Origin: Lachnospiraceae bacterium
GTDB taxonomy: Bacteria > Bacillota > Clostridia > Lachnospirales > Lachnospiraceae
DNA: 64,000 nt
Assembly (NCBI GenBank): GCA_029067085.1
Contig: JAIEFE010000010.1
Coordinates: forward strand, 1-64,000
Direction: 5' to 3'
The notes below the pieces were generated by a model. It did no database searches and was not told the DNA's origin. It saw only the letters and a program-made list of their open reading frames with translations. Below, piece after piece: positions 16,439 to 24,115 of the stretch. The position numbers were made by a program, and so were the translations under genes. Each line of letters starts with the position of its first letter. Positions within the stretch are counted from its first letter, which is position 1.

Positions 16439-17984
16439 TGTCTTTTCCTCCTGAGATTTGAGAGAGAAACTCGTTAGCATTATTTCTATTCTCAAATATG
16501 ATAATGCGTTTGTGAGAGTATTTGTGCAGTAATTCCATCACCGCTGGCCTGCTAACAGAGTTGTAATTCTTGATAAATTCCACAAATTCATGATCTTCAT
16601 CTTCAAGTGTTGCACATGGTATATCTGTCCGTTCCTTACCTTTTCTTGATTTAATGCCGGCAATACAAATATCTGTCGGATAATCGAGGAAAAAGACTGT
16701 GTCGCAAAACTGCATCCGAAGCTCCATAGTTGAACTGTAGTTTCCATCAATAATCCATGATTCCTTTTTCAATGCTTGATGCAGTCGCTCCATAAAGGTG
16801 CTTCTTGGTACATTTGTTCCATCAGCATTCCATTTCATCATATCCAAATGGTAGAGCGGAAGTCCTGTGACATTATGTAATGCCTTTGAAAATGTACTTT
16901 TCCCGCTGCCAGGACAACCAATGACTATAACCTTCTGCATTTTATGAATTGTTTTACAGTAATCTTCCGCAAATTCTTCCACGCTCTCAAAACGCTTTGG
17001 AGAAATCCCCACTTTTTCATACTCTGCAAGGTAGTTACTCAAAGCATTATTAAAAATACTAACATTTTTTTCAAGATTTTTCGAGTCAAATTTATCCATG
17101 ATCCCAAAGTTATCCACTGATATACCTTCTGAAATCTCATAAAACATATGCTGTAAGGATAGTAAATTCATAAACGAAGAATATACATCATCTCTGTCTG
17201 CTGCTTCTGACATTTTGTTTTTCCAATTAGAATACATTTCCTCATAAGTACCACACAGATTCGTTGCAGAAGGAAGTTCCTTTTTCGTTGGAACCTGTAA
17301 ATATTCTTTGATCAAAACTAACAGCTTTTTCAGTCTTTCTCTTATCGTTTCGACTGTTTCCGCCAGAATGATATCAATAATTATGGTTTCAAGATCAAAG
17401 GGAAGTTTAAGCTGTCTTAACTCTTCAAAAGTTCGTTTCGTTCCTTTTCTGAAATACTGACCGTTATACAACATTACAGCATCCTCTATAAATACAATGG
17501 CTATTCCTGCACAGCTTCTGACTCTTGACAGGGATTCTGTAAGATATGACTCTGCAAACATCTTTTTTGCTTCACAATATGCGTTGTTGGCCTTGTCATA
17601 TCGTTTATCTGAAGCAAGAAGTTCTGCTGCTTCTCTCCTGATCTCATCCAATTTCTTTAATGCACTTTGATCTTTGCAATAAACAATCACTGAATCAAAC
17701 AACTTTGATAAATATGCGTGGTTACACTGAGCATCTCTTTCAAGCATATCCCAGCTCGTACAGTAAATATCATATCCCACATCAACATCATCTAATATAA
17801 ATCCGTCAGCCAGTACCCATCCATTTTCATCATTGATCAAAATCATTAAGTCAAGATCGGATTTCTTATGCTCATCTCCAGTAGCAGCCGAGCCGTATAC
17901 GCCAATCAATGCCAGAGAATCAGGGCACAATGCATCTGCCTTTTTTATAACAGCGTCGATAATAGTCTTGTTAATATCATTCAT
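16428..17984 (-). CDS. Nucleotidyltransferase fused to a P-loop kinase
   Basis: In this 518-residue protein the N-terminal domain has GVYGSAATGDEHKKSDLDLM, the GS-X-DXD nucleotidyltransferase motif of aminoglycoside-adenylyltransferase-like enzymes, followed by a helical region. Near residue 350 begins MQKVIVIGCPGSGKSTFSKA, exactly like the N-terminus of free-standing FlaR/adenylate-kinase-like P-loop proteins, with LPLYHLDMMKWNADG after it. An in-frame fusion of two separate genes is likely. The start at 17984 has GGAGG 7 bases before it. It is the first gene of the array and has its own promoter. Substrate unknown. Confidence 0.8.
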   Translation of the reverse strand: MNDINKTIIDAVIKKADALCPDSLALIGVYGSAATGDEHKKSDLDLMILINDENGWVLADGFILDDVDVGYDIYCTSWDMLERDAQCNHAYLSKLFDSVIVYCKDQSALKKLDEIRREAAELLASDKRYDKANNAYCEAKKMFAESYLTESLSRVRSCAGIAIVFIEDAVMLYNGQYFRKGTKRTFEELRQLKLPFDLETIIIDIILAETVETIRERLKKLLVLIKEYLQVPTKKELPSATNLCGTYEEMYSNWKNKMSEAADRDDVYSSFMNLLSLQHMFYEISEGISVDNFGIMDKFDSKNLEKNVSIFNNALSNYLAEYEKVGISPKRFESVEEFAEDYCKTIHKMQKVIVIGCPGSGKSTFSKALHNVTGLPLYHLDMMKWNADGTNVPRSTFMERLHQALKKESWIIDGNYSSTMELRMQFCDTVFFLDYPTDICIAGIKSRKGKERTDIPCATLEDEDHEFVEFIKNYNSVSRPAVMELLHKYSHKRIIIFENRNNANEFLSQISGGKDNES

Positions 17985-18052
17985 TACAAATTCCTCCTCA
18001 GTGGTTATCTGGACAAAAAGTCGCACGTCATCTGATATCAAATCCACTTCCC

Positions 18053-18081
18053 ATTATATTCCATTATCACAACAGATGTAA
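18053..18081 (-). promoter_or_regulatory. Promoter reading into the accessory array
   Basis: On the minus strand TTACAT (18081-18076) and TATAAT (18058-18053) are 17 bases apart, about 70 bases before the nucleotidyltransferase-kinase start. All genes down to 3449 lie on the same strand, so this may drive a long transcript of the array, although further promoters inside cannot be excluded. Confidence 0.65.
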
Positions 18082-18227
18082 TTACTTATTTAAGTATTAC
18101 GATTTCATGGGGCATCCCTCGTTACAATTCACGCCTTGGCCAATAATGAAAAACTGCAAGTCAAAAAAACTTGAAGAAAACCCGAGGTTTTTCTCGTTAT
18201 AGTAAATAGTAAAAATAACAAATTCCT

Positions 18228-18278
18228 GCTTCCGGTTCTTGCAAAAACCATATGTGAATGTTTTGCAAGGCCAGAAGC
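18228..18278 (+). repeat. Long imperfect hairpin before the glycosyltransferase gene
   Basis: GCTTCCGGTTCTTGCAAAA pairs with TTTTGCAAGGCCAGAAGC around a 14-base loop with one mismatch and a one-base bulge. It lies 30 bases before the GT2 start and would be part of its mRNA leader. No T run follows. A regulator site or structured leader are both possible. Confidence 0.6.
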
Positions 18279-18307
18279 AAAGAGTAACACAACGCGGAGG
18301 TAAAGAT

Positions 18308-19348
18308 ATGAAGTACATAACATTTACGGTTCCCTGTTTTAATTCGCAGGATTATATGAGGAGATGTATTGATTCGCTTCTTCCGGGAGGAGACGAGGTT
18401 GAGATTATTATCGTGGACGACGGTTCCACCGATGCAACAAGAGAGATTGCCGATTACTATGAGAAACAATATCCCGGTATTGTCAGAGCGATACACAAAG
18501 AGAACGGAGGCCATGGATCCGGAGTCAACACAGGACTGCGATTGGCCACAGGCATTTACTTTAAAGTGGTGGATTCGGATGACTGGCTGGATGAAGAGGC
18601 GTACGAAAAGTTTCTTGACAGGGTAAGAAGATTCTGCATGGAAAAGGAGACCCGTTTGATCGGTGAGATACCGGATTTGTTTGTGTGTAACTATTTTTAT
18701 GATCATCTGAATGAGGGTACAAGCCGCATCACACAGTATGGAAATGTTTTTCCTATCGAGGAAATGTGTGACTGGAACGATATTGGACGGTTTCATGTGT
18801 CTCAATACCTGATTATGCATGCCCTGATTTTCAGGACAGAAGTACTACGAAACGTTGGAGTAGTTCTCCCGGAGCACACCTTTTACGTAGACAATATTTT
18901 TGCCTATCAGCCACTGCCGTCTGTGAAGCACATTTATTATATGAATATTAATTTGTACCATTACTATATCGGAAGGGAAGATCAGTCTGTCAATGAGAAA
19001 GTGCTGATGAACCGTATCGACCAGCAGATTATGGTCACGGAAATTGTGTCGAAATGTGTTGATCTGAATGAAGTGAAAGAAATCTATCCGAAGCTGGCGG
19101 AATATATGTGCCGGAACATATCGATCATGATGGCGATTTCCTCGATTCATCTATTGCTGATCGATTCACAGGAAGCTTATGTTAAGAGAAAGGAACTCTG
19201 GAGGGGGATCAAGGAAGAAAATATCAGACTGTACTATCGATTAAAATATACCATGCTGAGCGGGCTTACTTTTCTGCCGGGACGGCTGGGCGGTATGCTC
19301 ACGAAAAGCGGGTATCGGGCTGCGAGAAAGATTTATCAATTTCAATAA
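18308..19348 (+). CDS. Family 2 glycosyltransferase
   Basis: The 346-residue protein has the GT-A fold pattern: ITFTVPCFNSQDYMRRCIDS at the start, VEIIIVDDGSTDATREIAD for nucleotide-sugar binding, ENGGHGSGVNTGLRLATG and the DXD-type VDSDDWLD for metal. GT2 enzymes transfer a sugar from a nucleotide sugar to a cell-surface or lipid acceptor. GGAGG sits 8 bases before the ATG. A hairpin precedes it and two strong hairpins follow. It heads a (+) group with a papain-like protein and a flippase-like protein. Confidence 0.87.
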   Translation: MKYITFTVPCFNSQDYMRRCIDSLLPGGDEVEIIIVDDGSTDATREIADYYEKQYPGIVRAIHKENGGHGSGVNTGLRLATGIYFKVVDSDDWLDEEAYEKFLDRVRRFCMEKETRLIGEIPDLFVCNYFYDHLNEGTSRITQYGNVFPIEEMCDWNDIGRFHVSQYLIMHALIFRTEVLRNVGVVLPEHTFYVDNIFAYQPLPSVKHIYYMNINLYHYYIGREDQSVNEKVLMNRIDQQIMVTEIVSKCVDLNEVKEIYPKLAEYMCRNISIMMAISSIHLLLIDSQEAYVKRKELWRGIKEENIRLYYRLKYTMLSGLTFLPGRLGGMLTKSGYRAARKIYQFQ

Positions 19349-19350
19349 CA

Positions 19351-19439
19351 GGACATGAAGTTGTACTAAGGCTGCAAAATACGCAGCCTAAGAACAACTA
19401 AGTCATGTCCGGAAGAATGCAAAGAGCGTGCATTCTTCC
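19351..19439 (+). repeat. Two tandem hairpins between the GT2 and papain-like genes
   Basis: The first (19351-19410) pairs GGACATGA with TCATGTCC, AGTTGT with ACAACT and AGGCTGC with GCAGCCT, closing on a short AAAATAC loop: a 60-base, three-segment stem with small internal loops. The second (19411-19439) pairs GGAAGAATGC with GCATTCTTCC around nine bases. No T run follows either. Their role is open: RNA stability or processing element, transcription pause site, or a mobile repeat. Confidence 0.75.
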
Positions 19440-19486
19440 CGGGTTGTGAAAAATAATATGACAAGACATGAAAGAAGGAATTGTAA

Positions 19487-20077
19487 ATGGAGCATATTTA
19501 TATTGCCATGGTGAATACGCCTGGGATGTTTGCGGCGGTGATACGTGGATTTTTAAGGCAGAAATATATTCATGTAGTGATCGGCATGGATGCGGAGCTG
19601 GAGGAAGCGTACAGCTTCGGAAGAAGAAATCCCATGGTACCGCTGTTTGCGGGATTTGAGCGAGAAGATAAAAGGAAGATTCTGCGGGCCTTTCCTTCAG
19701 CGGAATATATGGTCTGTGAACTGGAATGCAGCAGGGAACAGAAAGAAGGGATTCGGAAGCGGCTGCGGGAGGATTATCGGAAGAGATTTCGCTTGCATTA
19801 TGCTGTGACAGGGCTTCCTTTTATTGTTGCGGGACATCCCTTCTATTTGAAAAACCGGTACACTTGTTCCTCCTATATCGCAAGGGTGCTGCAGGAAAAT
19901 CAGATACGAATCTCCGGGAAACATTTTTCGCTGGTGACACCGAAGGATTTCTATCTGTATCCGGATAAAAAAGTGATTTTTGAAGGGAGTCTGGCGGAAT
20001 TCTTGGGCACAAGCATGGGAAAAAGGCGGCGCAATATAAAAACATCAGGAAGGATGGTGGCGGTATATGGAAATTAA
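19487..20077 (+). CDS. Permuted papain-like (YiiX-type) protein
   Basis: The 196-residue protein has an early His in KYIHVVIGMDAELEEAYSFG (about residue 29) and a later Cys in RYTCSSYIARVL (about residue 126). This His-before-Cys order is the hallmark of circularly permuted NlpC/P60-papain-like proteins such as YiiX, which are thought to act on amide or ester bonds in cell envelope material or lipids. No signal peptide is seen. Its end overlaps the region before the flippase-like gene, so the two are translationally close. Confidence 0.65.
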   Translation: MEHIYIAMVNTPGMFAAVIRGFLRQKYIHVVIGMDAELEEAYSFGRRNPMVPLFAGFEREDKRKILRAFPSAEYMVCELECSREQKEGIRKRLREDYRKRFRLHYAVTGLPFIVAGHPFYLKNRYTCSSYIARVLQENQIRISGKHFSLVTPKDFYLYPDKKVIFEGSLAEFLGTSMGKRRRNIKTSGRMVAVYGN

Positions 20078-20102
20078 CCATAGCCGGGAAAAAGGAAAAG
20101 CA

Positions 20103-21134
20103 ATGAACCGGAAAAGAGTCCTGGAAGGGGCTTTTTTCCTGCTTGTAATGCTGTTGTCTTTCTATACAATATTTCATGGACAGAATATGAGACAGGTCAT
20201 GCATGCACTTGGCAGGCTGTCACAGGTATCTCTGTGCGCGGCAATGCTGACGGCACTTTTTTTTGTCAGCGCAGAAGGGATGATGATCTGTTATCTGCTG
20301 CGTTCATTGAACGGGCATAGCAGTCTGGGAAGATGTATCACTTATTCTTTTATCGGTTTTTTCTATTCGGGGATTACGCCTTCGGCAACGGGTGGACAGC
20401 CGATGCAGCTCTATTATATGGTCAAAGACCGCAACAACCTGTCAGAATCATCGGTTGTTCTGATGACGGTAGCATTGATTTATAAACTGGTACTGGTACT
20501 GATTGGCATTGGAATGCTGGCACTCTGGCATGAACCACTGCGGTTTTATCTGAAGGAATATTTCCCATTGTTTTTGCTGGGACTTGCGCTGAATACGATT
20601 CTTGTACTTCTCCTGTTGGCGGTGATGTTTACGCCTATGAGTATGAAAAGGATCATTTCCGAAATCGAGAAGCTGCTTGTGAGAACCCGGATTTTGAAGG
20701 AGTCGGGGAAAAGGCAGGAGAAAGTGGCACAGTTCGTGGACGGGTACCGGGGCGCAGTGCATTTTCTGCTGAACCATAAGGGAAAAGTTCTGGCGGTGTG
20801 CTTTTTTACGCTGGTGCAGAGAGTGAGTGTGTTCATACTGACCTGGATCATCTATCGGGGATTTTCGCTGGAAGGGACAGATGCTTTGACGGTGATGCTG
20901 CTTCAGGCATCGGTTTATATTGCGGTCGATATGCTGCCGGTGCCGGGTGCGCAGGGCATCACGGAGATGATGTACAGAAGCGTATTCAGCGGTATTTTTA
21001 CCGGGGAATACCTGATGCCGTCTCTGTATGTGACGAGGGGAATCAATTTCTATTTCGTGCTTCTTGTCAGTCTGGCAGTTGCATTGGTAAATCATTTTCT
21101 AGTTCGAAGACAGCAGAACATGGAGCAGAATTGA
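20103..21134 (+). CDS. Flippase-like (LPG synthase TM region) membrane protein
   Basis: A 343-residue protein with about eight hydrophobic segments and the conserved GITPSATGGQPMQLYYM and MLPVPGAQGITEMMY blocks of the UPF0104/lysylphosphatidylglycerol-synthase transmembrane family. The catalytic domain of MprF is absent. Such stand-alone proteins occur with glycosyltransferases and are thought to move lipid-linked material. The start at 20103 is preferred (AAGGAAAAG just before) over an in-frame ATG at 20067 that overlaps the preceding gene. Confidence 0.82.
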   Translation: MNRKRVLEGAFFLLVMLLSFYTIFHGQNMRQVMHALGRLSQVSLCAAMLTALFFVSAEGMMICYLLRSLNGHSSLGRCITYSFIGFFYSGITPSATGGQPMQLYYMVKDRNNLSESSVVLMTVALIYKLVLVLIGIGMLALWHEPLRFYLKEYFPLFLLGLALNTILVLLLLAVMFTPMSMKRIISEIEKLLVRTRILKESGKRQEKVAQFVDGYRGAVHFLLNHKGKVLAVCFFTLVQRVSVFILTWIIYRGFSLEGTDALTVMLLQASVYIAVDMLPVPGAQGITEMMYRSVFSGIFTGEYLMPSLYVTRGINFYFVLLVSLAVALVNHFLVRRQQNMEQN

Positions 21135-21170
21135 TGCGTCTTGTGTTTATAGTAATCTCTTAAAAGACCT

Positions 21171-21311
21171 TCATAGTGCATCCCATCGCAAAAACCGTGT
21201 GGCTTTATCACCACCTGCCCCATTGCGAAACATCATTTCCACATCAGCAGGTTCGAGTCTCCGCAACGTCCATCGTGTGTTTTCTATCGTTTTTGTTCCT
21301 ACATGCTTCAA
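21171..21311 (-). pseudogene. N-terminal scrap of a GNAT acetyltransferase
   Basis: The minus strand encodes KHVGTKTIENTRWTLRRLEP followed by ADVEMMFRNGAGGDK and RFLRWDAL before a stop at 21171. This is the opening of a RimJ/RimL-like GNAT, cut after about 45 residues. The (+) flippase gene ends at 21134, so the rest was deleted at or near that junction. Confidence 0.6.
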
Positions 21312-21349
21312 GTTATATCTCTCTTCACAACCTCGATTTACCTAGGTTT

Positions 21350-21550
21350 CTAAAAAAAATCTACAATATGATTTAATGCCTCAGTACATATTCCTTTGCT
21401 TCAAAAGTCAGGGTTTACCCTATATCCAATGTTACCAAGTCTGCCATTTTCCACATCAGATACTTCTATAATTCCTATTACTCTATTATCTTCTTTATTT
21501 TCAATACCCCAGATAAAATCATGGGACGTTTTTGCGGTTATGTTTTTCAT
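21350..21550 (-). pseudogene. Central scrap of a GNAT with an internal stop
   Basis: The frame MKNITAKTSHDFIWGIENKE... runs to the GNAT core sequence IGYRVNPDF, then a TGA (21403-21401) where a Trp codon would be expected, then SKGICTEALNHIVDFF, which corresponds to the acetyl-CoA motif. The N-terminal domain part is missing. It follows boundary repeat E directly. The two GNAT scraps together account for the 21135-21611 stretch that lacks intact genes. Confidence 0.65.
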
Positions 21551-21576
21551 CTCCTACAAATCTTGACTTGCTGCTC

Positions 21577-21608
21577 AATGTAACATCCCGACAAAACCGG
21601 AATTTATC
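21577..21608 (-). repeat. Array boundary repeat, copy E
   Basis: Three bases after the stop of the DJ-1 family gene the minus strand reads GATAAATTCCGGTTTTGTCG then GGATGTTACATTGAG. The left arm and core (AAATTCCGGTTTTGTC) match the consensus well. It separates the DJ-1 gene from a broken GNAT, extending the element beyond the main array. Confidence 0.55.
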
Positions 21609-21611
21609 GCT

Positions 21612-22193
21612 TTACTCAAACCCCATAGCTGATTTAACAATGTGCATTTTCTCTGTTCCAATAAGATATTCTAAAAGAATAAATGCAACATCCGGTGCAG
21701 TCTGAGGACAATATGACGTGATTATATTATCTGTTTTAACAACAGGCTCATTAACTATTGTAACACCATATTCTGCAAGTTGTTTCTGCCTGATCCCATT
21801 GTTTAGGTGATAAGTTGTAGCCTTTTTCCCTGTTAAAATGCCGCTATGAGCTAGCGCAAGAGCAGCAACGCAAACGGTTGCAATCAGTTTGTGTTGACAA
21901 TTGAATTTGTTGATAACATCACATAATTTTTCAGAAAAGGCTTCTTCATAAAATCCAAATTCTTCAAAACCGCCTGGAATTGCCAACGCATCATATTCAT
22001 CTATACAAATATTATCTAATAATACATCAACTGTTACAGGTACACCAAAAGCACTGATAACAGTTTTTTGAAATCCGCAAGTGACTACTTCAACATCATT
22101 ATGATAATCGTTTCTTGCCCAACCTATAACATCAATAAACACACTTGCTTCCATTGTTTCAAAACCTTTTGCAAGAAATAAGAGTATTTTCAT
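21612..22193 (-). CDS. DJ-1/PfpI-family protein
   Basis: The 193-residue protein has the class I glutamine-amidotransferase-like fold: KILLFLAKGFETMEASVF at the start, DALAIPGGFEEFGFY and the nucleophile elbow IATVCVAALALAHSG with Cys near residue 107. DJ-1-type proteins include deglycases, chaperones and transcription regulators; the role here is unknown. It follows a GNAT gene by 36 bases and shares a promoter with it. Confidence 0.87.
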   Translation of the reverse strand: MKILLFLAKGFETMEASVFIDVIGWARNDYHNDVEVVTCGFQKTVISAFGVPVTVDVLLDNICIDEYDALAIPGGFEEFGFYEEAFSEKLCDVINKFNCQHKLIATVCVAALALAHSGILTGKKATTYHLNNGIRQKQLAEYGVTIVNEPVVKTDNIITSYCPQTAPDVAFILLEYLIGTEKMHIVKSAMGFE

Positions 22194-22229
22194 GATTGAC
22201 CTCCCCTAAAAACCAAAGTTTGCAGCAAT

Positions 22230-22640
22230 CTATTCTTTATACCTCATAGCAATACAAGTTTCATTGAATCCACATTGCTTCCAAAAAGCCAGTCCGTCCT
22301 TATTCCAAGGTAACACTTCTAAATCTATTTCTTTTATATCCAAATGCCGTACTAACATTTGAAAGGCTCGTACCCCATAATGCTGCTTTCTATATTTTCT
22401 ATCAATGAGAAATTGCCGCAAATACACCGGATCACTAGAATTTCTAATGAGTGCATATCCAATTATCTGACTATCCTCAATAAAAAAATAGGCACTGTAA
22501 TCTGTTTCTAAAAATCCTTTCATTCGACTTTCCAGCTCTTTGATACTCATAGGATTATCACTTTTTTCGTCATCAATAAGCTGCTTATTTAATAGAGCAA
22601 GTTTAGGCACATCTTTCATAGCGCATTTCTGAAGCTGCAT
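22230..22640 (-). CDS. GNAT-family N-acetyltransferase
   Basis: The 136-residue protein has IIGYALIRNSSDPVYLRQF and the acetyl-CoA motif IDRKYRKQHYGVRAFQMLV, ending in DGLAFWKQCGFNETCIAMRY. The Gly pattern of the loop is less canonical (RKQHYG), but overall order and length fit the GNAT family. It is the first gene of the small second island. Confidence 0.83.
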   Translation of the reverse strand: MQLQKCAMKDVPKLALLNKQLIDDEKSDNPMSIKELESRMKGFLETDYSAYFFIEDSQIIGYALIRNSSDPVYLRQFLIDRKYRKQHYGVRAFQMLVRHLDIKEIDLEVLPWNKDGLAFWKQCGFNETCIAMRYKE

Positions 22641-22698
22641 TTTGTTCCTCCGTCAAATACTAATTGAATTCTCTGTTTACACAATCAACAATATTGAA

Positions 22699-22726
22699 AT
22701 TATAACACATAATCGATCGCAGTAAA
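22699..22726 (-). promoter_or_regulatory. Promoter of the GNAT/DJ-1 pair
   Basis: On the minus strand TTTACT (22726-22721) and TATAAT (22704-22699) are 16 bases apart, about 60 bases before the GNAT start at 22640. Confidence 0.6.
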
Positions 22727-22877
22727 ATTATAGTCTCTTTTCTCTGGCTCTCCGCCCAAAACAATGCTATAATAAAGTCATCCCATCATTATAAACCATA
22801 TAATACAAAAGAAACATAATGGAAAGGGAATGTTGCAGAAACATCGCAAACTTGTTTTGGAAAGGGGAATATTACCT

Positions 22878-24056
22878 ATGAGAAAATCATTGCAAAAAAT
22901 ACTGTATCTGGTGGTTGCGGCCTCTATCCTGCTTGGCGCTGCGCTGCCCCTGCCCACAACGGCAAAGACTATTGACCCCCAGACCATGGAGGTCCATTTT
23001 CTGGACGTTGGTCAGGGAGACTCTACACTCATCACCTGTGACGGACATGCCATGCTGATCGATGCAGGCGACGACACCAAAGGGACAGCCATCCAGAATT
23101 ATCTGAAAAAGCAAAACATCAAAAATCTGGATTATCTCATTCTGACCCACCCGGATGCCGATCATATCGGCGGTGCACCTGTCATTATCACAAAATTTGA
23201 TATCACCAAGGTATTTGTCTCTAATTTTGAGAAGGATAACCAGACTTATCAGAAACTGATTCAGGCGCTGGATGATAAACGCCTCAAGGCAATAACTCCT
23301 GCAGTCAGCTCAAAATACAGCCTGGGCACTGCTGAGTTTACCATTCTTGCTCCGAACGATACCTACGATACGCCTAATGACTCCTCCATCGCCCTGCTTC
23401 TGAAAAACGGTGAAAACACCTTCCTGTTTACGGGGGACGCGGGAGCTGATGCAGAAAAGGATATTCTGTCTACCGGCATCAATATCTCTGCAGACGTCTA
23501 CAAGGTAGGCCATCATGGCAGCAAATCCTCCACTTCCAAAGAGTTCTTCCGGACGGTGGATCCCACTTATGCCGTGATCAGCTGCGGAGAGGGAAATTAC
23601 TACGGTCTTCCCCACGCAGAAGTTTTAAATACGCTGCGGATAAACGGCGTCGCTGTGTACCGGACAGACGAAGACGGCACCATCATAGCCACCTCTGACG
23701 GAAAAAATATTACCTTTAATGTTCCCGCTTCCAAGACCTGGAAAGCCGGGGAACCCACAAAGAATTCCGCAAAGAGCACAACCGGTACAAAGTCTATACC
23801 CGAAGCAAAAGCTTCCGAAACCGCTCCCGCTCCTGCACCGCAAATGGAGAACAGCACGCCCGCCGTGGAGGAACCGGTTGCAGAGGCTCCTGCTCCTGCC
23901 ACAACAGAGCTTACCTACGTCTTAAACGTCAAGACCAAAAAGTTTCACAAGCCCACCTGTAACTCGCTGCCCACCACCAACAGGCAGGACAGCTCGGAGA
24001 GCCGGGACAGTATCATCGCGCAGGGCTATGTCCCTTGCAAAAGATGCAATCCGTGA
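22878..24056 (+). CDS. Secreted ComEC-like metallo-beta-lactamase with Ada-like tail
   Basis: The 392-residue protein starts with a signal peptide (MRKSLQKILYLVVAASILL..., cut after the ALPLPTTAK region). Residues 35-270 form the ComEC/Rec2-type beta-lactamase fold with VHFLDVGQGDSTLI, LTHPDADHIGG and FTGDAG and VGHHGS metal ligands. A Pro/Ala/Thr-rich linker leads to a C-terminal module with HKPTCNSLP and GYVPCKRCNP, like the Ada metal-binding fold. Relatives are secreted or surface nucleases or phosphodiesterases. The start at 22878 is chosen for the signal peptide; upstream Met codons add non-signal residues. Confidence 0.85.
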   Translation: MRKSLQKILYLVVAASILLGAALPLPTTAKTIDPQTMEVHFLDVGQGDSTLITCDGHAMLIDAGDDTKGTAIQNYLKKQNIKNLDYLILTHPDADHIGGAPVIITKFDITKVFVSNFEKDNQTYQKLIQALDDKRLKAITPAVSSKYSLGTAEFTILAPNDTYDTPNDSSIALLLKNGENTFLFTGDAGADAEKDILSTGINISADVYKVGHHGSKSSTSKEFFRTVDPTYAVISCGEGNYYGLPHAEVLNTLRINGVAVYRTDEDGTIIATSDGKNITFNVPASKTWKAGEPTKNSAKSTTGTKSIPEAKASETAPAPAPQMENSTPAVEEPVAEAPAPATTELTYVLNVKTKKFHKPTCNSLPTTNRQDSSESRDSIIAQGYVPCKRCNP

Positions 24057-24061
24057 CAGCC

Positions 24062-24098
24062 AAAAAGCTGCCTTCCGCTCTGCGGAAAGCAGCTTTTT
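24062..24098. terminator. Bidirectional intrinsic terminator
   Basis: AAAAAGCTGC-CTTCCGC and GCGGAAA-GCAGCTTTTT pair almost perfectly around TCT with A and T runs on both flanks. It lies between the convergent (+) metallo-beta-lactamase gene and the (-) C39-like gene and can stop transcripts from both sides. Confidence 0.9.
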
Positions 24099-24115
24099 CT
24101 GCTCATTCATGCGTT

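Noticed and set aside
18129..18820. Minus-strand frames opposite the glycosyltransferase gene
   Set aside because: They are mirror frames of a well-supported GT2 gene and have no recognisable domain.
3431..21608. Classical integron attC sites
   Set aside because: The boundary elements lack the RYYYAAC and GTTRRRY core sites and no integrase gene is in the window, so I do not call an integron.
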